Positions 41,749-45,209 of a DNA stretch of 45,209 nt are shown here, one piece after another. This DNA is from CAYRAV01 sp964422365 (lineage in GTDB: Bacteria > Bacillota > Clostridia > Lachnospirales > Lachnospiraceae). The DNA lies in the NCBI GenBank assembly GCA_964422365.1, contig CAYRAV010000021.1, positions 1 to 45,209 on the forward strand, given 5' to 3'. The translations under genes were made by a program, and so were the position numbers. The notes beneath the pieces are model-generated. The model had not been told where the DNA came from. It ran no database searches and was given only the letters and a program-made list of their open reading frames with translations. Position 1 is the stretch's first letter. Each line of letters starts with the position of its first letter.

Positions 41749-41800
41749 CTATTACTAAGACTACTGAATCTCTATCTATTTTTTTATTTATTTTTTACAG
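41749..41800. promoter_or_regulatory. DnaA-trio element and AT-rich unwinding segment
   Basis: The complementary strand reads 3'-GAT-AAT-GAT-TCT-GAT-GAC-5', close to the DnaA-trio repeat on which DnaA filaments assemble in Bacillus subtilis. It is preceded by tandem DnaA-like boxes and a CCCC cluster and followed by an AT-rich run (TCTATCTATTTTTTTATTTA). The reading is by analogy to the Bacillus basal origin. Confidence 0.65.
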
Positions 41801-41822
41801 ACGAAGGGAGTTATACACAACT

Positions 41823-42935
41823 ATGAAAATTATATGTTCTAAATCAGATCTGTTAAATAGTGTCAATATTGCACTTCGTGCCATTCAGGGAAAAACCACA
41901 ATGCCTATCTTAGAATGTCTTGTTATAAATGCTGCTAATAATATTATAAAAATGATTTCTAATAATATGGAACTTGGAATTGATACCATAGTGAATGGTG
42001 AAATTTTAGAAGAAGGCGATATTGCAGTAAATGCAAAAGTATTCTCTGAAATTATTAGAAAATTACCTGAAAATGATGTAACAATTCAAACAAATGAAGC
42101 ACAGCAGATTAGTATTGTATGTGAGAAAGCAAAATTCAATATTGCTGGAAAATCAACAGAAGAATTTCCTACTTTACCTCAAATTGAGAGAATGAAATCT
42201 ATTCAGATTTCACAATTTTCTTTAAAAGAAATTATACGGCAGACAGTATTTTCTATTGCTGACAATGAAAGTACCAAAATTATGACAGGAGAATTATTTG
42301 AAGTAAATGAAAATACTTTAAAAGTTGTTTCTTTAGATGGGCACAGAATATCTATTCGAAAGTTACAATTAAAAGAGCATTATGATACAATTAAAGTAAT
42401 CGTTCCAGGCAAAACATTAAATGAAATTAGTAAAATATTATCTGGGGAACAGGACGACATGGTTCAGATTTTCTTTTCAAACAATCATATTATGTTTGAA
42501 TTTGACAACACAACAGTGTTATCAAGATTAATTGAAGGTGAATTTTACAAAATTGAACAAATGCTTTCTAATGACTATGAAACAAAGCTGACAATCAATA
42601 AGAAAGAATTTTTAAACTGTATGGATCGTGCTACTCTGCTTATTAAAGAATCTGAGAGAAAACCTATTATTATTAACATTCATGATAATGATATGGAAAT
42701 TGGTATTCAATCTTCTATTGGCTCTATGAAGGAAGAGATTGATATTCAAAAAGAAGGAAAAGATATTCTAATTGGTTTCAATCCAAGATTTTTGATGGAT
42801 GCCCTTCGTGTGATTGATGATGAAGAAATTGATATTTATTTATTCAATCCCAAAGCACCATGTTTTATCAAAGATGAAGAAGAAAATTATATTTATTTAA
42901 TTCTTCCAGTAAATTTTAATACACCTAATTTATAG
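41823..42935 (+). CDS. dnaN: DNA polymerase III sliding clamp (beta subunit)
   Basis: A 370-residue clamp in three repeated domains, beginning MKIICSKSDLLNSVNIALRA with GKTTMPILECLVINA in domain 1. The C-terminus, YIYLILPVN, is the usual end 'YLIMPVR'-like. ATG 41823 is chosen: AAGGGAG stands 11 nt upstream and the length fits the family. A longer in-frame extension back to 41646 runs through the origin DnaA boxes, has a low-complexity sequence and is rejected. It is encoded downstream of dnaA as in nearly all Firmicutes. Confidence 0.97.
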   Translation: MKIICSKSDLLNSVNIALRAIQGKTTMPILECLVINAANNIIKMISNNMELGIDTIVNGEILEEGDIAVNAKVFSEIIRKLPENDVTIQTNEAQQISIVCEKAKFNIAGKSTEEFPTLPQIERMKSIQISQFSLKEIIRQTVFSIADNESTKIMTGELFEVNENTLKVVSLDGHRISIRKLQLKEHYDTIKVIVPGKTLNEISKILSGEQDDMVQIFFSNNHIMFEFDNTTVLSRLIEGEFYKIEQMLSNDYETKLTINKKEFLNCMDRATLLIKESERKPIIINIHDNDMEIGIQSSIGSMKEEIDIQKEGKDILIGFNPRFLMDALRVIDDEEIDIYLFNPKAPCFIKDEEENYIYLILPVNFNTPNL

Positions 42936-43029
42936 AATGTAAATAACTATATGCATCTGATATATACAAATACTGGTATAAAATATCAGGAATAGTATTA
43001 TTTTGCATAAAGGAGAAAGGTTTGAAAAA

Positions 43030-43239
43030 ATGGAGAAAATAAAGTTAAGAGATGAATATATCAAATTAGGCCAGGCATTAAAAGCCATGAATTTAGTGGA
43101 AAGTGGAGCTGATGCCAAAATGGTAATTGAAAAAGGTTTAGTAAAAGTGAATGGAGAAACAGCATTTCAACGCGGGAAAAAATTATATGATGGAGATATT
43201 GTTAGTTTTGAAAATGAAGAAATTAAGATTGTAAAATAG
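43030..43239 (+). CDS. yaaA: S4-domain RNA-binding protein YaaA (RlbA-like)
   Basis: A 69-residue S4-domain protein: IKLRDEYIKLGQALKAMNLV, then GADAKMVIEKGLVKVNGETA and QRGKKLYDGDIVSFENEEI. It starts at ATG 43030 with GAAAGG 9 nt upstream; an upstream in-frame TTG lacks a ribosome binding site. The conserved dnaN-yaaA-recF-gyrB order supports the call. Bacillus YaaA is implicated in 50S subunit assembly. Confidence 0.92.
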   Translation: MEKIKLRDEYIKLGQALKAMNLVESGADAKMVIEKGLVKVNGETAFQRGKKLYDGDIVSFENEEIKIVK

Positions 43240-43272
43240 AACGTTTCTTGTTTTAGACAGGGGAAACAAAAC

Positions 43273-44367
43273 ATGATAATTAAATCAATAGAATTAAGTA
43301 AATTTCGTAACTATGACTTTCTGAATGTGGATTTTGATGAACATATTAATATTCTATATGGCGATAATGCTCAGGGAAAAACAAATGTATTAGAAGCGAT
43401 TTATTATACTGGAACGACGAAGTCCCACAGAAGCAGTAAAGACAGGGATATGATAAAAATCGGAGAGAATGAATCACATATTAGAATGATAGTCGAAAGG
43501 AAGCAGGTTTCACATCGGATTGATATGCATTTAAAAAAAAATAAAACAAAGGGAATTGCAATTGATGGAATTACGATCAAACGTTCCAGCGATTTGATTG
43601 GTCTGGTAAATATCGTATTTTTTTCACCTGAAGATTTAAGCATTATCAAAAATGGTCCAGGAGAAAGACGAAGATTTCTGGATATGGAACTTTGCCAGTT
43701 AGATAAAGTTTATTTGCATAATCTTTCAAAATACAATAAAATAATAGTACAGAGAAATAATTTATTAAAGCAGCTAGCTGATAAAAAAGAATTATTAGAA
43801 ACTTTAGAAGTGTGGGATTTGCAATTATTAGAATATGGTTCTAAAATAATAAGAAGACGAGGGTTATTTATAAAACAGCTTAATGACATTATTGGTAACA
43901 TTCACCATAAATTATCAGGAGGAAAAGAAATATTAGAAGTCAGCTATGAACCAAATGTGTTGGAAGATGAGTTTGAAGCGAAATTAAAAAAATCAAGAGA
44001 AAGAGATCTGTATTTAAAAACAACAAACCATGGACCACACAGGGATGATATCAGTTTTCATGTTGGAGAGATTGATATACGAAAGTATGGTTCTCAAGGG
44101 CAGCAGAGAACTTCTGCACTTTCTTTAAAACTTTCTGAGATTGAAATGGTACAGAAGGTAATAGGAGAAAGTCCAATTTTACTTTTAGATGATGTATTGT
44201 CAGAATTAGACAGAAATAGGCAGAATCATTTATTAGATAGTATAAGTGATACACAGACAATTATTACTTGTACAGGATTGGAAGAATTTGTACAAAAAAG
44301 GATGCCTGTGAATCGGATTTATGAAGTGGTTCAGGGTATTGTTACATCAAGACATTTTGATCTATAA
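43273..44367 (+). CDS. recF: DNA replication and repair protein RecF
   Basis: A 364-residue SMC-like ABC ATPase without the long coiled-coil arms. Walker A is YGDNAQGKTNVLEAIYYTG, the ABC signature SQGQQRTSALSLKLSEIEM, and Walker B ILLLDDVLSELD. It binds single-strand gaps and helps load RecA with RecO and RecR. AGGGGAAA precedes the ATG. It lies 33 bp after yaaA, so cotranscription from dnaN is likely. Confidence 0.97.
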   Translation: MIIKSIELSKFRNYDFLNVDFDEHINILYGDNAQGKTNVLEAIYYTGTTKSHRSSKDRDMIKIGENESHIRMIVERKQVSHRIDMHLKKNKTKGIAIDGITIKRSSDLIGLVNIVFFSPEDLSIIKNGPGERRRFLDMELCQLDKVYLHNLSKYNKIIVQRNNLLKQLADKKELLETLEVWDLQLLEYGSKIIRRRGLFIKQLNDIIGNIHHKLSGGKEILEVSYEPNVLEDEFEAKLKKSRERDLYLKTTNHGPHRDDISFHVGEIDIRKYGSQGQQRTSALSLKLSEIEMVQKVIGESPILLLDDVLSELDRNRQNHLLDSISDTQTIITCTGLEEFVQKRMPVNRIYEVVQGIVTSRHFDL

Positions 44368-44438
44368 AAGTCAAAATGATAAAGCAAATAAACATGCCTA
44401 CATGTTGTTTACTTTAGTCATGAAATAGGAGGAGACAT

Positions 44439-45209
44439 ATGAGTCAAGAATATGGTGCTGACCAAATACAAATATTAGAAGGACTTGAGGCTGTTAGAAA
44501 ACGTCCTGGTATGTACATTGGTAGTACATCAAGTAAGGGATTACATCATTTAGTTTACGAAATTGTAGATAATTCTGTAGATGAAGCATTGGCAGGTTAT
44601 TGTAACTTAATTGATGTGACAATTCATGAAGATAATTCTATTACAGTTATAGATAACGGACGTGGTATTCCTGTGGGAATTAACCATAAAGCAGGACTTC
44701 CAGCAGTGGAAGTTGTATTTACGATTTTACATGCAGGTGGTAAATTTGGCGGCGGCGGATATAAAGTATCAGGAGGTCTTCATGGTGTAGGGGCTTCTGT
44801 TGTAAATGCATTATCTGAATGGCTAGAAGTTACCATTTATTCAGATGGGAAAAAGTATCAGCAAAGATATGAAAGAGGAAAGGTTATGTATCCTCTAAAG
44901 GAAATAGGAACAACTGACCGGACAGGAACACAGGTTACATTTTTACCTGATAAAGAGATTTTTGAAGATACTGTCTATGACTATGACATATTACGCCAAA
45001 GATTACGTGAAATGGCATTCTTAACAAAGGGGATTAAAATTATTTTACGTGATGAACGCCCTGAAATGGAAAAAGAGAGGGAATTCTATTATGAAGGCGG
45101 TATCAAGGAATATGTTACATATCTAAACAGGCATAAAGACCCGCTATATCAGGAAATCATTTATTGTGAAGGTTCTAAAAACGGAGTTTATGTAGAAATT
45201 GCCATGCAG
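44439..45209 (+). CDS. gyrB: DNA gyrase subunit B (5' part; runs off the right edge)
   Basis: The first 257 residues are visible from ATG 44439, which has AGGAGG 5 nt upstream. The GHKL ATPase domain is clear: LEAVRKRPGMYIGST, EIVDNSVDEALAGY (N-box), VIDNGRGIPVGI (G1-box), LHAGGKFGGGGYKVSGGLHGVGASVVNALS (ATP lid and G2). The 'TGTQVTFLPD' strand follows. GyrB with GyrA introduces negative supercoils. Nothing is unusual in the visible part. The gene follows recF by 71 bp with its own strong ribosome binding site. Confidence 0.97.
   Translation, partial: MSQEYGADQIQILEGLEAVRKRPGMYIGSTSSKGLHHLVYEIVDNSVDEALAGYCNLIDVTIHEDNSITVIDNGRGIPVGINHKAGLPAVEVVFTILHAGGKFGGGGYKVSGGLHGVGASVVNALSEWLEVTIYSDGKKYQQRYERGKVMYPLKEIGTTDRTGTQVTFLPDKEIFEDTVYDYDILRQRLREMAFLTKGIKIILRDERPEMEKEREFYYEGGIKEYVTYLNRHKDPLYQEIIYCEGSKNGVYVEIAMQ

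Larger units (their letters stand above)
41550..41822. other. oriC: oriC, part 2: dnaA-dnaN spacer with iteron-like array and unwinding module
   Basis: From left to right there are five 11-bp-spaced GTGAATCAC-type motifs (41562-41614), a reverse DnaA box TGTTTATAA (41636-41644) and TTGTACACA (41653-41661). A further GTGATTCAC is at 41673-41681. Tandem boxes TTATAAACA (41728-41736) and TTTTCACAT (41737-41745) follow, then a CCCC cluster, trinucleotides CTA-TTA-CTA-AGA-CTA-CTG (41749-41766) and an AT-rich run to about 41800. TTATACACA at 41812 ends the spacer. The box, GC cluster, trio and AT-rich order matches the basal unwinding element known in Bacillus subtilis. The dnaN ribosome binding site AAGGGAG (41805-41811) overlaps the end. 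Confidence 0.85.

Noticed and set aside
41646..41822. 59-residue N-terminal extension of DnaN
   Set aside because: It is low-complexity, has no ribosome binding site at its start, and runs through the DnaA boxes and trio element. ATG 41823 has a proper ribosome binding site and gives the normal clamp length.

Overview
The window is AT-rich DNA from a Clostridia chromosome, most likely a member of the Lachnospiraceae. The evidence is the gene content (a DUF3881 protein, a serine T-box, YaaR, RicT and a DUF4446 protein) and Bacillus/Clostridium-type synteny around the replication origin. Genes left of about 39.3 kb lie mostly on the minus strand. Genes from dnaA (40.2 kb) onward lie on the plus strand. 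Both arms therefore diverge from a bipartite oriC made of the spacers on either side of dnaA.

Region 1-4.6 kb is a graveyard of mobile DNA. It holds the 5' end of an IS4-like transposase, an Rpn-type PD-(D/E)XK nuclease, a DUF4956 gene remnant, a long inverted repeat, a relaxase that has lost its N-terminus, and an apparently intact IS200-type element abutting that relaxase. Region 4.6-6.7 kb is a two-gene operon, an SPFH/band-7 protein plus a divergent NAD-kinase-fold protein, behind a clear promoter with a palindrome over the -10. Region 6.7-10.6 kb carries a small membrane protein, a short DXP synthase and a secreted beta-rich repeat protein. AbrB (11.1 kb, plus strand) faces a minus-strand cluster that matches the Bacillus yaaO-to-abrB block: nfo, PLP decarboxylase, guanylate-kinase-like kinase, yaaR, holB, ricT, trmN6, rsmI. 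Next come tRNA-Arg(CCT), an L,D-transpeptidase, a DUF3881 protein and serS with its T-box.

Region 25-39 kb is the origin-proximal housekeeping arm: a DUF4446 protein, parB, parA, a soluble DegSU-like two-component pair, rsmG, mnmG, mnmE, jag, yidC, yidD, rnpA and rpmH. Two perfect parS sites and one near-perfect site inside parB mark the partition region. The right arm is dnaA, dnaN, yaaA, recF and the start of gyrB.

The spacers are the unusual part. (i) One family of small non-coding elements has GTAAC...GTTAC inverted ends and visible 8-bp target duplications, the hallmarks of IS66-type MITEs. (ii) A second family has GAGCGTGTTTGAAAATT ends; one copy carries three tandem 62-63-bp units, each folding into three mini-hairpins, close to a parS site. 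(iii) The dnaA-dnaN spacer holds five 9-bp motifs at an exact 11-bp pitch, an iteron-like array. Related motifs recur upstream of dnaA. Next to the array is a recognisable DnaA-box / GC cluster / DnaA-trio / AT-rich unwinding module.
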